Of a stretch of DNA of 64,000 nt, positions 24,474 to 34,300 are shown piece after piece (within the stretch, counting starts at the first letter, position 1; every line of letters starts with the position of its first letter). This DNA is from Plectrocnemia conspersa (taxonomy: Eukaryota > Arthropoda > Insecta > Trichoptera > Polycentropodidae), in contig VTFK01000120.1 of the NCBI GenBank assembly GCA_009617715.1, positions 1-64,000 of the forward strand, read 5' to 3'. A program made the translations under genes and the position numbers. The notes below the pieces were generated by a model. That model saw only the letters and a list, made by a program, of their open reading frames with translations. It was not told the DNA's origin and made no database searches.

Positions 24474-25990
24474 CATTATCACATTTATTATATTATTACA
24501 AAATTATACAAATTTTGTGGCATTGAATCTTAAATTATAACTTATAAACAAAATATCATTTATAAAAAATCGTAAATTGGGAAGAAGTCAGGTAGGAATA
24601 ATAGATAAAAGCTCATGGCCGATTTAAATGGCTGCATCGAATTGTGGAGGAATATTACAATTAAAACTGATTTTTTAATATACTAGTATATGTACACATA
24701 TATTTTAATTTTAAATGAAAATTTGAATTTGGGTCGGTATATCCCATAAATTTTCTGGGCCGGTCATGGGTCGCCAATCCGTCCCTGCATATTTATGTAT
24801 ATATATTTATACTTAGGCATTTATTGAAAGGCTGGTTAAAATTAGTAATTTGTCAAAACCGAATATGTAAATAAATACCTTAATATTTTTTCATTTTTAT
24901 TTCATTGCACGAAAAGTTTCCAGCGCTTATAAAGTTCAGATAGCTTTAGAAAAATATTTTGCCTCAGTGTCTGCTACCTCTTTTATTGAGCATGAATGGC
25001 TTGTTTAATATGAAAAATATATAATTCAATTAAGACCTAAAGAATACAAAGCATCTTCAAGACACTCGAAGCGCAGATCTTAAAGATCCTATGTATTGGG
25101 GTGAAATATCATGTTACAACAAAGCACATGTGCTCTTAAATTCACGTTGCTTCAATTAAATTACAGGAATAAAATGATTTCTCAAGTGATTACTGTAGGT
25201 GCCATAAGCATACAGTGTTCTTAAATAACTCATAACACAAAATAATGACAGAATACAATTTTCTTTAAATTATTATAGTAAGAAGGTATGGCGTTAATCC
25301 TAGCTTGCTCTTTTTAAATTTAGGTTTTATCTATTGTTTTAATTATATCTATGTAGTTATTACGTTCTGATTTATAGAATTAAACATGTACCTGGCAGGT
25401 ATCGACACAACATTATTTCAATTCCAAAATCAGCTGGTGTGGTAACACTCTAACTGCAGAAAATCATAAACTTTGTAAATATGTATCATGTACTACTAAT
25501 CAATGATTCACTATAGAAGTAAAAATATTTATTTTACTCAGCGATTTTTCTTAACGATGCCTTTAACTGCTGGAATGGTTTTCATTTTTTATAAAACAAC
25601 GCACTTATTTGTTATTTGCACCGTATCAGTAGCGCCGGAAAGGAATTTTTAGCGTCATATCACTAGTCCACGAAATGCATATATTGAACTAAGCATATTA
25701 ATTTCACCATGTACAATGTATTGTTTTTACTAGCACCATTAACACTATGTAAATCTATTACAGTCCATCCTTAAAATTTTCAATAAATTTGTGCACTTAA
25801 AAAAATTAGCTTATGTATATAAATATTTTTTTTAAAATAATAAAAAAAATCTTTTACATCAGATTTGCTTCAAAAAAGATTCTCATAAAGTTAAAACGAT
25901 GTAACCATTTGTTGCGCACCATCAAAAAGATACCAAATTTGCGTACCCAAAATACGCGTTTCACGCTCACAACTTTCCAGATCTTTTCGA
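24474..25990. other. AT-rich stretch with a hAT-like end
   Basis: 24731-24787 ends GGGCCGGTCATGGGTCGCCA, ATCCGTCCCTG, whose reverse complement begins CAGGGACGGATTGGC, the spelling of many hAT terminal inverted repeats. No matching second end was found, so this is at most a solo end. Elsewhere only A/T sequence is seen. Frames at 25813-26073 on both strands overlap the CRE-rich island and are not supported. Confidence 0.35.
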
Positions 25991-25999
25991 TTTGCTTCA

Positions 26000-26190
26000 C
26001 CGCCACACAGAGACAGCGATACGTCATCGCAGCTCGTTACGTCATCATTTAGCCGGGTATCAAGTGACGTCACGTGCCGTTCGTCACAACTGAAACGTCA
26101 CAGTGACGTCGCGCGCGATCGCAAGGTTACCGCGTATCTATTTTCAAACGCTACCGACAGACGTCGGACGGTTATTTTTAACTTTTGTGA
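26000..26190. promoter_or_regulatory. Cluster of CRE-like sites
   Basis: ACGTCA at 26021-26026 and 26039-26044, a perfect TGACGTCA at 26065-26072 overlapping the E-box CACGTG (26071-26076), ACGTCA at 26095-26100, and TGACGTC at 26104-26110: five CREB/ATF-type cores in 90 bp. The block is GC-rich with CpG-containing words (TCGCGCGCGATCGC) in A/T surroundings. No TATA/Inr pair is seen nearby, so an enhancer or CpG-rich promoter is possible. Confidence 0.45.
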
Positions 26191-26397
26191 GTATGTGTGT
26201 ACAAGGGTTGTCAACTATTACTGAGAAAAATTTAACTCATGATGGAAGAAAATTTAAAAGTGGAATCGATACATCTTGATAGATTTTCGATTAAATTTTA
26301 CTGTCAATAAAATATATTCTTATTTAAATCTTATTTGTGTATAGAATAAAAAAATTATGCAATATAAGTCATTAAAGCTTAACAATTTTATTGTAGT

Positions 26398-26922
26398 TTA
26401 CCTTATTAAAATATATAATTGTGACCGCGAGGCGCAGTCTCCAAATGGCGCTTGTCTTCTGGTGGTGCGACATCTGGGGCTTGCACTTAACAGAGAGGGA
26501 TCATCTTCCGCTATACTATCACTGCCACGCCACCTACAAGACCTCTGAGGACTTTCCACGGACATTATCCCTCCGTCAGCTTCTCCACCGCTGCTCGGAG
26601 AAAACGTCGCGCCAAATACCGTCTGTCGCAACATCTGTAAATTTAATCTAATAAAACTCTACCTAGATTTTACCTGCTTCTTGGCTGCGAAGTCACATTC
26701 CTTAGTGTTAGCAAACCTTAAAAATTCTTCTAGTTTGGGATATGTTCGTTTGAATGACTCATCAGAATTTTTATTTCTGATCTCTATGGTTCACAATCTA
26801 ACTGTCGATTTGGCCATTATTAGGCTATTCCGTTTGTGCGACACATGTTGGCCGCCACAAAATAAAAATGTGTCATCTGTAGTGGATGAGTTCTTTCTTA
26901 CTAACCAATGTATACTGCGTCT
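26398..26922 (-). pseudogene. Two-block coding relic with family A motif
   Basis: Read on the minus strand from 26922: RSIHWLVRKNSSTTDDTFLF, CGGQHVSHKRNSLIMAKSTV, one in-frame stop, TIEIRNKNSDESFKRTYPKL, EEFLRFANTKECDFAAKKQ, ending with CAG at 26674. Bases 26635-26673 begin GTAAAATC and end TTTACAG, an intron-like 39-mer. Past it the same phase continues at 26634: MLRQTVFGATFSPSSGGEAD, GGIMSVESPQRSCRWRGSDS, and so on to a stop at 26398. The CDFAAK word is the start of repeat family A. I do not recognise the protein. A 39-base intron would be unusually short for an insect; an old in-frame insertion is the alternative. The stop and dispersed copies argue for a transposon relic rather than a host gene. 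Confidence 0.5.
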
Positions 26923-28259
26923 TTATTATAACTAGACAAGCGTCAAATAAATTATTTAATACATATTAAACATCTTTTACATTTTCTGTATAAAACACAT
27001 CAAAATCGTGATTTAGAAGAGTTGAATTAAAAAAAAAAGTTGGCAACCCTAATGCTCATACGTTTTATATGCGTGAATTTAACAGTTCAAAAATAAATAC
27101 TATTCGGTTGAATATCAAATTTTCGACGAAAAATCAATAAATGATTGATTGAGTTTCTAAAAATATATATTCAGTTAGAATATACAGTTACCTATGCTAT
27201 ATTTATATATACGTTCTTATGTAAAGTAATATGTATTTATTTTGTAAAGATAACGAAAAAAATATGTAATATACTAAATTTCAGACCTCAGACTACCGAG
27301 AAGTCTGCTTTAAATTATTTTTAAATTTCCAGAAAACGCTTTTCGCTCCGGTATTTTCTGAAGCATTTAAGAGCGTTTTTTTATATTATAAACACTATAT
27401 TTAAAATATTCAAAAATGAGCATTATCCGCATTTATACAGCACAAATAAGCAGGCTAAAATATCTGTATAATTTTATTCTGCAAGGCAGATCATCTTTTG
27501 GTATACCTACTGACTACATGTAGTGAGGCAATAGCTCTCTTTTATGGCAGCTAGGTTTTTGCTTTTGATGGCACGGATCGATGGCTCGCCCTCCTACCTG
27601 GGTTGTCACGAGTGACATCCGCGGTCTTATTAACCGTCAAAATTCTAATGATGATCTCTGGCATCTTTAACATTTAACACTAAAAAAAGGATCATTCAGC
27701 CATCTTTACCTATAAAAGTCATTAGAGTAATTTACTATTAAACATCTTAAGACCAGCTCTTCAGCGCTTGTGGAATCTGAAAGAGTAATTTCTGCCTGTT
27801 CTGTTCATGACTCTTTGTAACCAATGCATTGTTCACATTTGTTTTCTTAATTATTTATAAAATTGTTTTATTGATTAAAATTAAAATGTATAGAAAATAT
27901 AGTGTTTCTTATTTGTAAATGTTAATAATACGGTTGTAATAAATTAAGTGAAGCAAATTGTATTATATTACTAGGAGTTGTATTTTACTTAATCAACTAC
28001 TTTCTTTTTTACTCAAGTTATTTTGATTGAAAATATTTATAAAATATATTAAATTATTCTAAAGGCAAACATAAATAGTTAATCGAAGGACAATCTTTGT
28101 ATACAAATTAAAATAATAATTCACATAAAATGTTTTGCAGGTTATGTGAATATTTTTTTTTCATTTCTTATTGCTTAAGATATTAACTTTAAATATTTAC
28201 CTTCTTGTATTACAAAAATTTATTAATCTTAAGTATAGATTATGTTCATTGAAAATGCA
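26923..28259. other. AT-rich noncoding stretch
   Basis: A/T-rich. The patch 27540-27660 (CTCTTTTATGGCAGC and TGTCACGAGTGACATCCGCG) is richer in GC and holds a small palindrome GTCACGAGTGAC, but has no open frame. Confidence 0.45.
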
Positions 28260-28480
28260 CGTAAATGCTATTGTGCCCGTACACGATATTTATGAATGCA
28301 AGATTGAATAACAAAAAAAGAAAACGCGGAGCGGTACAAGGAAACGCAGCCATCTGCACGACAATAGTTGTGAAATGTAAATTATCCAGATTGGCTATGC
28401 AAATGGGAAATGCAGCTTTTGAACTTAATTGACCTCAAGTGACCCAAGTGAAAGGGCAAATTTACTATTTATGCACGTAT
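28260..28480. promoter_or_regulatory. Island with octamer and nuclear-receptor-like sites
   Basis: Contains a perfect octamer ATGCAAAT at 28397-28404 (POU-domain site) and, 27 bp on, TTGACCTCAAGTGACC with two spaced TGACC half-sites of nuclear-receptor type. It also has TATTTATGAATG and TTTATGCACG words. No reading frame is open. Interpreted as a candidate enhancer from motif content and composition only. Confidence 0.35.
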
Positions 28481-28971
28481 GTCATGTATATAGTTGGACA
28501 GGTAATATTGTTTCAAACAAAATATTTGCCTAATTAATAAACTGATTTACTGACTATTTTATGTTATATAATATAATAATATAAGCAAATTCCATAAATT
28601 TTAAGGTTTAATTAAAATTATTTTATAGCAGCGTATATAGTTTACTGTATACGGATTCTCTTGAATTTATTATAATTCGATTTCATAGAACACTCTGTTG
28701 AGAAGTAGCGTTCCGAGAATAAGAAGAGTTCATACAGCTTGCAAACCTTCCAGGTATTTCAGAATCTATCGTACATATTATAATATACATACTTAGATAA
28801 AATATTCATGTTTTGTAGTATAAGGCGTTGAGAATATTATAAGCTAACCCGACAAATGCTTGTTTCGACATAATAGACTTCAAAGTTCGTTGAGTGTTTG
28901 AGATTAAGAGCTGATGTGAATGCATGAGTCGGGTTATTGAGTGGTGAGAGTATTGGAAATCTCGCATTGGA
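28481..28971. other. AT-rich spacer
   Basis: No gene is seen. This is the 3' flank of the minus-strand retrotransposon that ends at 28972. Confidence 0.5.
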
Positions 28972-29213
28972 TTTTTTTTTTTTTATTCATTTATTAACGT
29001 AATTCCGCATGAGTATAAAATTACTCATTCTACGGTTACATTTTATTACAGTTTTATGTTAAATATGAAAAATAAAAACTTATACATTAGAAAGTATTTA
29101 AACTCTTATCAAAATAACAAGTATAACAAATTATAAGAATGTACATACACATATACATACATCCATACATATGCATATATACATATAAATATACAAACAT
29201 AAACATATACACA

Positions 29214-29263
<50 letters not shown>

Positions 29264-30240
29264 TTCGATGAATTTTTTTAAAAAATAATTTTTAATTTCT
29301 TTAAAGTTATTTCTGGTTGATATTGGTAAATCATTATATGTTTTAAAAGCTATATATTTTAAAGAATTTGTTCCAAACTTTACTGAAAATGGTTGAGGGA
29401 TGTGTAGATCATATGCAGATCTAATTTCATATTTGTGTTGTTCTTTTCTAATTTTAAATTTAGTATTTATAGTTGATTTTCCCCTCTTTTTTTTTTTTTG
29501 TTATCATTATTAATTCATATTTTGGAAGGATAATTATAGGTAAAATTTTTGTTTTTATATATATGTCTTTAGTGTGAGTATCAAACGGTAAATTCAATAA
29601 TTTTTTTATGGCACTATTTTGAATCACCTGAAGTGATTTTATTTTAAATTTACTTGTAAACCCCCAGACGCAAGACATATATGTTAGATGACTATGAATG
29701 TGTGAAAAATAAATGCTTAATCTAGTTTTATATGATAAAATATTTTGAAACCTGTATAAAATTTTTGACATTGGTAAAATTTTTTTATTATATAATCAAT
29801 ATGATTATAAAAATTTAAATTTTTATCTAACAGCAGACCTAAGAATCTTATATTATCACTTTTTGTAATTAGAGAGTTATTTACATTAAGAGAAATATTA
29901 AAATCATCATTAAATATCATATAATGTGTTTTTTTTTCATTAATTGTTAATTTGTTTAGTCTCATCCATTCATTAATATGGATCAAATCATTCTGCATGT
30001 TGTTTTGCATGTCTTTATATGTTTTAGAGTTATATATTAACACTGTATCATCAGCATACAGTTGAATCCTTCCTGTAAGTTTACATAGAGTTAAATCATT
30101 AATGTACAAATTAAATAGTAATGGACCTAAAATAGAACCCTGTGGAATTCCACACTTGACCACCTCATATTCACTTTGTATACCATTTATTACTACTACT
30201 TGTCTATTATTTAAATAGCTTCTTAATTTAATTTACAAAT
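28972..30240 (-). mobile_element. 5'-truncated non-LTR retrotransposon
   Basis: Minus-strand element, about 1.27 kb. It begins abruptly near 30235 inside the RT domain (LRSYLNNRQVVVINGIQSEY), continues GIPQGSILGPLLFNLYINDL, QLYADDTVLIY and FLGLLLDKNLNFYNHID, then after a frameshift LSIYFSHIHSHLTYMSCVWG and LQVIQNSAIKKLLNLP. It ends with an AATAAATGAATA-type signal and a 13-base A-tail (T run 28972-28984 on the plus strand). Inside the 3' UTR are TACATA-type repeats and a 44-base A run (T 29216-29259), probably an expanded internal tract. The domain order fits the CR1/L2/jockey superfamily; the exact clade is uncertain. No target-site duplication was recognised. Confidence 0.85.
29717..30232 (-). 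pseudogene. Reverse transcriptase fragment of the element
   Basis: The RT palm survives well: GIPQGS (motif B region, substrate binding), then YADD at the metal-binding catalytic site, then the FLGLLLDK block. The residues needed for catalysis are present, but fingers and endonuclease are missing because of 5' truncation, and the frame shifts near 29760 into the next frame (29460-29771). No host function is implied. The well-preserved frame suggests that this insertion is younger than the jockey relics at 1296 and 49968. Confidence 0.8.
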
Positions 30241-30897
30241 TATTAATGTTTAGATGCACTGTGCATTTGACGTTTTACTATGTTACTCTTTGTGGTTTAA
30301 TGTATCTTCTTATAAAATAAAAAAAACACTAATAAATAGTATAATTAAAATAAACCTAACAACTTAAAATATATACACAAAAATATTTATTCATATGCAT
30401 ATGTATGTACTTACATATACATTCATATATGTGTTGACGTAATACATAATATAATATATCTATACGGCATACGAAATTTTATGACACATAAAATATTGTC
30501 GGTAAGGTTCTATAAAACGTATATTTTGGTCAAAACATAATTTATCAAGCGTTAAATGGCCGATCACGCGATAATCATAAGTTTATTTTAATAAAAAATC
30601 ATAAAATTAGCGATTTAGTTTGCTTTCAGTATAATTATTGTAAAGTTCTCCTGTCCAGAGAAATGGCAGGATATAATTGGACATTCTAAGCGAAGATTTT
30701 AAATTCTCGGCTTATCTGTTCCTATATATTATCTTATTTTATTTATATAAACGTTCATTTAAAGATTAAAAGTACAGAAAATACATATATTAAAATTAAG
30801 TAGTTGTTTGGTTTAAAACCATTTTCTTGTTTACAAGAAAAAATTAAAAAGTTGAAATAAGTCTGTTAGTAAGAAAAACACAAAAATACTCACACAT
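30241..30897. other. AT-rich noncoding stretch
   Basis: A/T-rich flank upstream of the non-LTR element; TACATATAC-type microsatellite words occur near 30395-30430. Confidence 0.5.
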
Positions 30898-31000
30898 CCC
30901 GCCGCTAGCTTTTCCACCTACGCTCGGAGAATATACTGTCGCTGCCACACCAATCAGAGCTATGAGGATCGTCCACTGACATCATCCCTCCGCCAGATTT
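30898..31000 (-). repeat. Fragment related to the 26.4-kb relic
   Basis: Minus strand reads GGGMMSVDDPHSSDWCGSDS, closely matching GGIMSVESPQRSCRWRGSDS in the relic at 26398-26922, followed by sequence similar to the relic's preceding GGEADGG segment. This makes the unidentified element multi-copy. It is bounded on the plus strand by a T-run (about 31001-31012). Confidence 0.6.
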
Positions 31001-31269
31001 TTTTTTTTTTATTATGATTTTTAAATTTTATAAGTCACACGTGTGACTTTTGTATGCGTTCACAAGTGGGTATAGTTTTGGGTCAACGTATAGGACTTCG
31101 AAAAATCATTTTGTATCATCTCATATTTTTCTAAATTATTTATTATTTTAATATTCAATGTATATGTGTATGTAACTTATGTTCGTTTCATGTTTATGTC
31201 CGAGACTATTACAATAATAAATTTATCGATTTCAAATGGTTTTCCCTATTCTAATTATTAAGAATCACT
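31001..31269. other. AT-rich spacer
   Basis: Contains ACACGTGTGA-type sequence near 31037 and otherwise no feature. Confidence 0.45.
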
Positions 31270-31640
31270 GAATTAGATGTCAATTCTAATAACGATTATC
31301 CCCGAAGGTCGCTCGCGGAAGAGACAACTGCGCAAAACCGCGTCGAATTCTCAGTAGTGCAAAAATCACGAGCAAAGTGTTAAAAGTCAGGCTGTGTCGT
31401 TTAATGAGAAAAACTCTTTAAGAATAAAAACGTCACAGTGACCTTGAACCATTATTGTCTGCCAGCGTTGAAACAATACGAAAAGTGAATTGCCATCCGA
31501 GCGTGAACGCGCCGTAATTGTTATGCAAAGCGAGCTGGCCGACCGGTCGGCTTGATTCATTTCATAATCCGTTTTTACTTTATTCGCCTGTAATGTACAC
31601 ACAGATTTCAAATTTGAACCGTTCTCTACACTCTGTCAGT
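31270..31640. promoter_or_regulatory. Island with FTZ-F1/ERR-like site
   Basis: TGACCTTGA at 31439-31447 is the exact complement of TCAAGGTCA, the extended monomer site of FTZ-F1/ERR-type nuclear receptors. Also present are TTATGCAAAG (POU-like, about 31519) and the palindrome GACCGGTC (31540-31547). The block is GC-rich and has stops in all frames; the minus frame at 31387-31611 has no domain. Candidate enhancer by motif and composition. Confidence 0.35.
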
Positions 31641-31792
31641 GGTGGCTCGTGGTGAAACGTTGGAGGTGCTGTATAGCTATTCTTAGTTAAAATATTTGTA
31701 TAATTCATAAATCTTATTGAATGCGCGCAGTTGCAAATCCTAAGTATATTTTAAAATCAGTGTTATGTACATGCTATTGTAAGCTCTCCACG

Positions 31793-31843
31793 TTAGCTAC
31801 ACACCAAACCATCACAAAAGAGATGGTTTGGGTGTGTAGCTAA
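31793..31843. repeat. 21-bp stem, 8-nt loop hairpin
   Basis: TTAGCTACACACCAAACCATC (31793-31813) pairs with GATGGTTTGGGTGTGTAGCTAA (31822-31843) with a single extra base, leaving the loop ACAAAAGA. Flanking CG and ACACTAACG extend partial pairing. If transcribed it would form a strong short hairpin. It is shorter than typical animal microRNA precursors, and no known mature microRNA sequence was recognised. A tiny inverted-repeat transposon remnant is an alternative. Confidence 0.65.
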
Positions 31844-32036
31844 ACACTAACGCGATTGCCTCTAAATTTGCCTTATCTCCTATTTATTGAACCTTTATTT
31901 ATATTTGAAAAGCAATCACAGCATAAATTACTTGAGAAGCAGTTCAAATTTATCATTACCAATTGAACACGAATTACTAGCAAAAGTACTCACTAATCGA
32001 TTATCACTTGTTTGACAAGGACTGTCATTGACGATT
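31844..32036. other. AT-rich spacer
   Basis: No feature seen. Confidence 0.5.
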
Positions 32037-32284
32037 ACAACTAGCTGGCGGAAGAATGATGTCGGTGGAAAACCTAGGCGCCTGCGGCGAGTGTCTGGAG
32101 GTAGTGTTCGGGAGACTGTTGGTAAGGGCGCGTTTGCCAGGCGGGGTGAATCTGCTAATATAGTCGAGTGTCTGCCGAAGTCTGCGAGTGACTGCTTGTG
32201 ACTGCCCTCTCCTCATCGGACTAATTACAATCATGCAGCGATCATCCAGCCGATAGATGTACTCGTTTCTTAGAACAGAAAAAT
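32037..32284 (+). repeat. GC-rich fragment related to the 26.4-kb relic
   Basis: Plus strand GGCGGAAGAATGATGTCGGT, GGAAAACC reads GGRMMSVENL, matching GGIMSVESP of the minus-strand relic at 26398-26922 and GGMMSVDDP at 30898-31000. The rest to 32284 is GC-rich and does not match those copies clearly. Family B begins immediately after, so the two are either joined in one larger element or inserted side by side. The 118-codon minus frame over 32025-32381 spans this junction and is not trusted. Confidence 0.5.
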
Positions 32285-32570
32285 AGGTATACGCCTTTAG
32301 AAAGCGACATTTGCTTGATGGGCATTGTCCAAGGTCTTGTAGATTCCGTGATTTATTGTTTTCATGACCGTTTTGCAACAAAGAAATATTCTTTCAATGA
32401 CGGAGAATATTTACAGTAAGAACACTTGCGTGTTATTTATGTGATTTTTTTCTGGTAGTAACGAGGGCTTTTTTGTGGTCCCATTCCTTTACACTATTGT
32501 ATTGTTTCCTTGTTGATGGATGATCATTTTGGGCACAGTAAATTAATATGAGTTTTAAAAATAAGACCCT
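32285..32570. repeat. Dispersed repeat family B, copy 2
   Basis: Same orientation as 16871-17200 and colinear with it over almost the full length, with small indels: GTATACGCCT, ACATTTGCTTGATGG, AACAAAGAAA, TTGCGTGTTATTTATGTGA, GTAACGAGGGC, CCTTTACACTAT, TGATGGATGATCATTTT. The minus-strand reading frame seen in copy 1 is broken here. Not recognised. Confidence 0.65.
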
Positions 32571-33939
32571 ACATGTCAATAAGACTAATTTTTTGCTGAC
32601 TAATATTTAAAAAATAGTTAAGATTACTGCCACGTATATAGCTACAGCTAGATAGATATTAAAAAAATATGAATAAAGATGAAATTATTTTTTGAGACCT
32701 TCTGCAGACTAACATATTTTTATTTGTGTAAATTGATAAAAAATAATCTCACTTTGCAACTGAACAATGATATAAGTTTTTAAAATAAAAGTGGTAGTTT
32801 ATAGGTAAAATATAAAAATCGCTTTGCATACAATCTGTACTTTCTTAAAATAATATTATGTATATTTTTTTTTAAATCTTGGAGTTAAGTAAAAAATCAT
32901 CTTCATATTAATATGTATTGACATATGCTTTTAAAGAAGTAACTATATGAGTAACAAGTTTTATGCAAATTATCCAAAATGTTACATGGCAAAAAAAATG
33001 TAGCAAATTGTTTATGTTACTCATGACAGTTAAAGGAATAATTTAAAGCTAAAAAGCTCATTAAAGAAACTACGTTGCATTGATTTATACATTTCAAAAA
33101 TAATCTATATGGTTTTTCATTTTATATTTTTAATAATATTAATCATATCTCATAATCTATATGTAAAATTAGCTAAAGTTTTTAGATGATCTTCTGAAGC
33201 TCTAAAACTGAGTACCCTCTCATTTGAAGTGTCTACTTAATTTAATTTATCCTTTCAAAACAACGTAATTGATTTGCTTGGAAAATCCGTAACTATTTTT
33301 TTATTGTTGTTTATTAAATTGATATTTATGTACAAATCTGTCTTATAATATTGAAAAAATCATACTTTCGGAATTAAAATACACTAAATATGTACATATA
33401 AATGTAGATGTCAGTGTAAGGCAAATATTGTGGGTCTAAGATGATCGTCGATTGCTCAGAATGATTTGTGTTCCTTGTTGTTTACCATTAATTCTTTGAG
33501 TGGTTGACGTTTATCATGTGCTCAGCGTTGACTACTTGCCAGTGATCTATTGTTACGTATTTTATACTGGTATACTGGTATTTCGAGAAAGCTAGGACGA
33601 ATAGGAGACGAAACCAACTGAGAGTTAATCGCCTTTAAATAAAACCACACCTCCAAACCATTTCCTGGTAAATGCTAATTTCAAGGTCCAATGTTAGGCG
33701 ACCGGTCTGGTAATTACAAAAAAATTGTAATTTATTAGGAATGCATTTTGAAATTTAAATTAAAAATTTTATGCTGCAGTCATTGCTTCTAGGTTAATAA
33801 TTGTTAAACAAAAAATCTTTGTATGATTCATTATGTTTTGTTGAAACCTACAATATCCATAGTAAAAAAGACAGGCAAATTAATACAGAGATAAGCTGGA
33901 ATAATTATAGAATAGATCACAATTTTCCGTTCCATAGAT
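32571..33939. other. AT-rich noncoding stretch
   Basis: A/T-rich with no open frame of interest; a modestly GC-richer patch at 33590-33710 has no recognisable content. The frame at 33801-33986 is low complexity. Confidence 0.5.
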
Positions 33940-34300
33940 GTACTGCAACTATTCAGCTTCACGAACGAGCCGTCTCCATTTTTTGACTCTTTCTAATTTT
34001 ATCGAGGAGGAATGAGACGCAGATAGTCTGTAATTTCGAGTCTGGTACGGTCGCCGCCAAAGCTCTAAACTTGCCTGAAATTGTTCCCTATGAGATGTAT
34101 TATAACTGTGGAATTTTCGCTTTGTACATTGACGAGTTTCGTGATTGACAGCCGAGATGACATTCTGAACTAGGAACCGATCAACCGACCAACATCGCTG
34201 GAGATGCTTCCGATTTTTCAGCTTAAATTCCGAAAGCTTCCGTTTTAATCTTCCGCGTAGGTATAGGCTACAAAGAGCGGCACATACATAAAGCGATAGC
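33940..34300. promoter_or_regulatory. Island with Exd/Hth-like composite site
   Basis: TGATTGACAG at 34142-34151 is the exact composite site for PBC/MEIS (Extradenticle/Homothorax) heterodimers. Surroundings are GC-richer than the flanks. A 117-codon minus frame spans 33949-34302; it is basic and serine-rich with no domain, and I judge it chance, though it is one of the longer frames in the window. A regulatory element is the preferred reading. Confidence 0.35.

Noticed and set aside
32025..32381. 118-codon minus frame
   Set aside because: It spans the junction between two dispersed repeats, and the homologous copies do not keep this frame.
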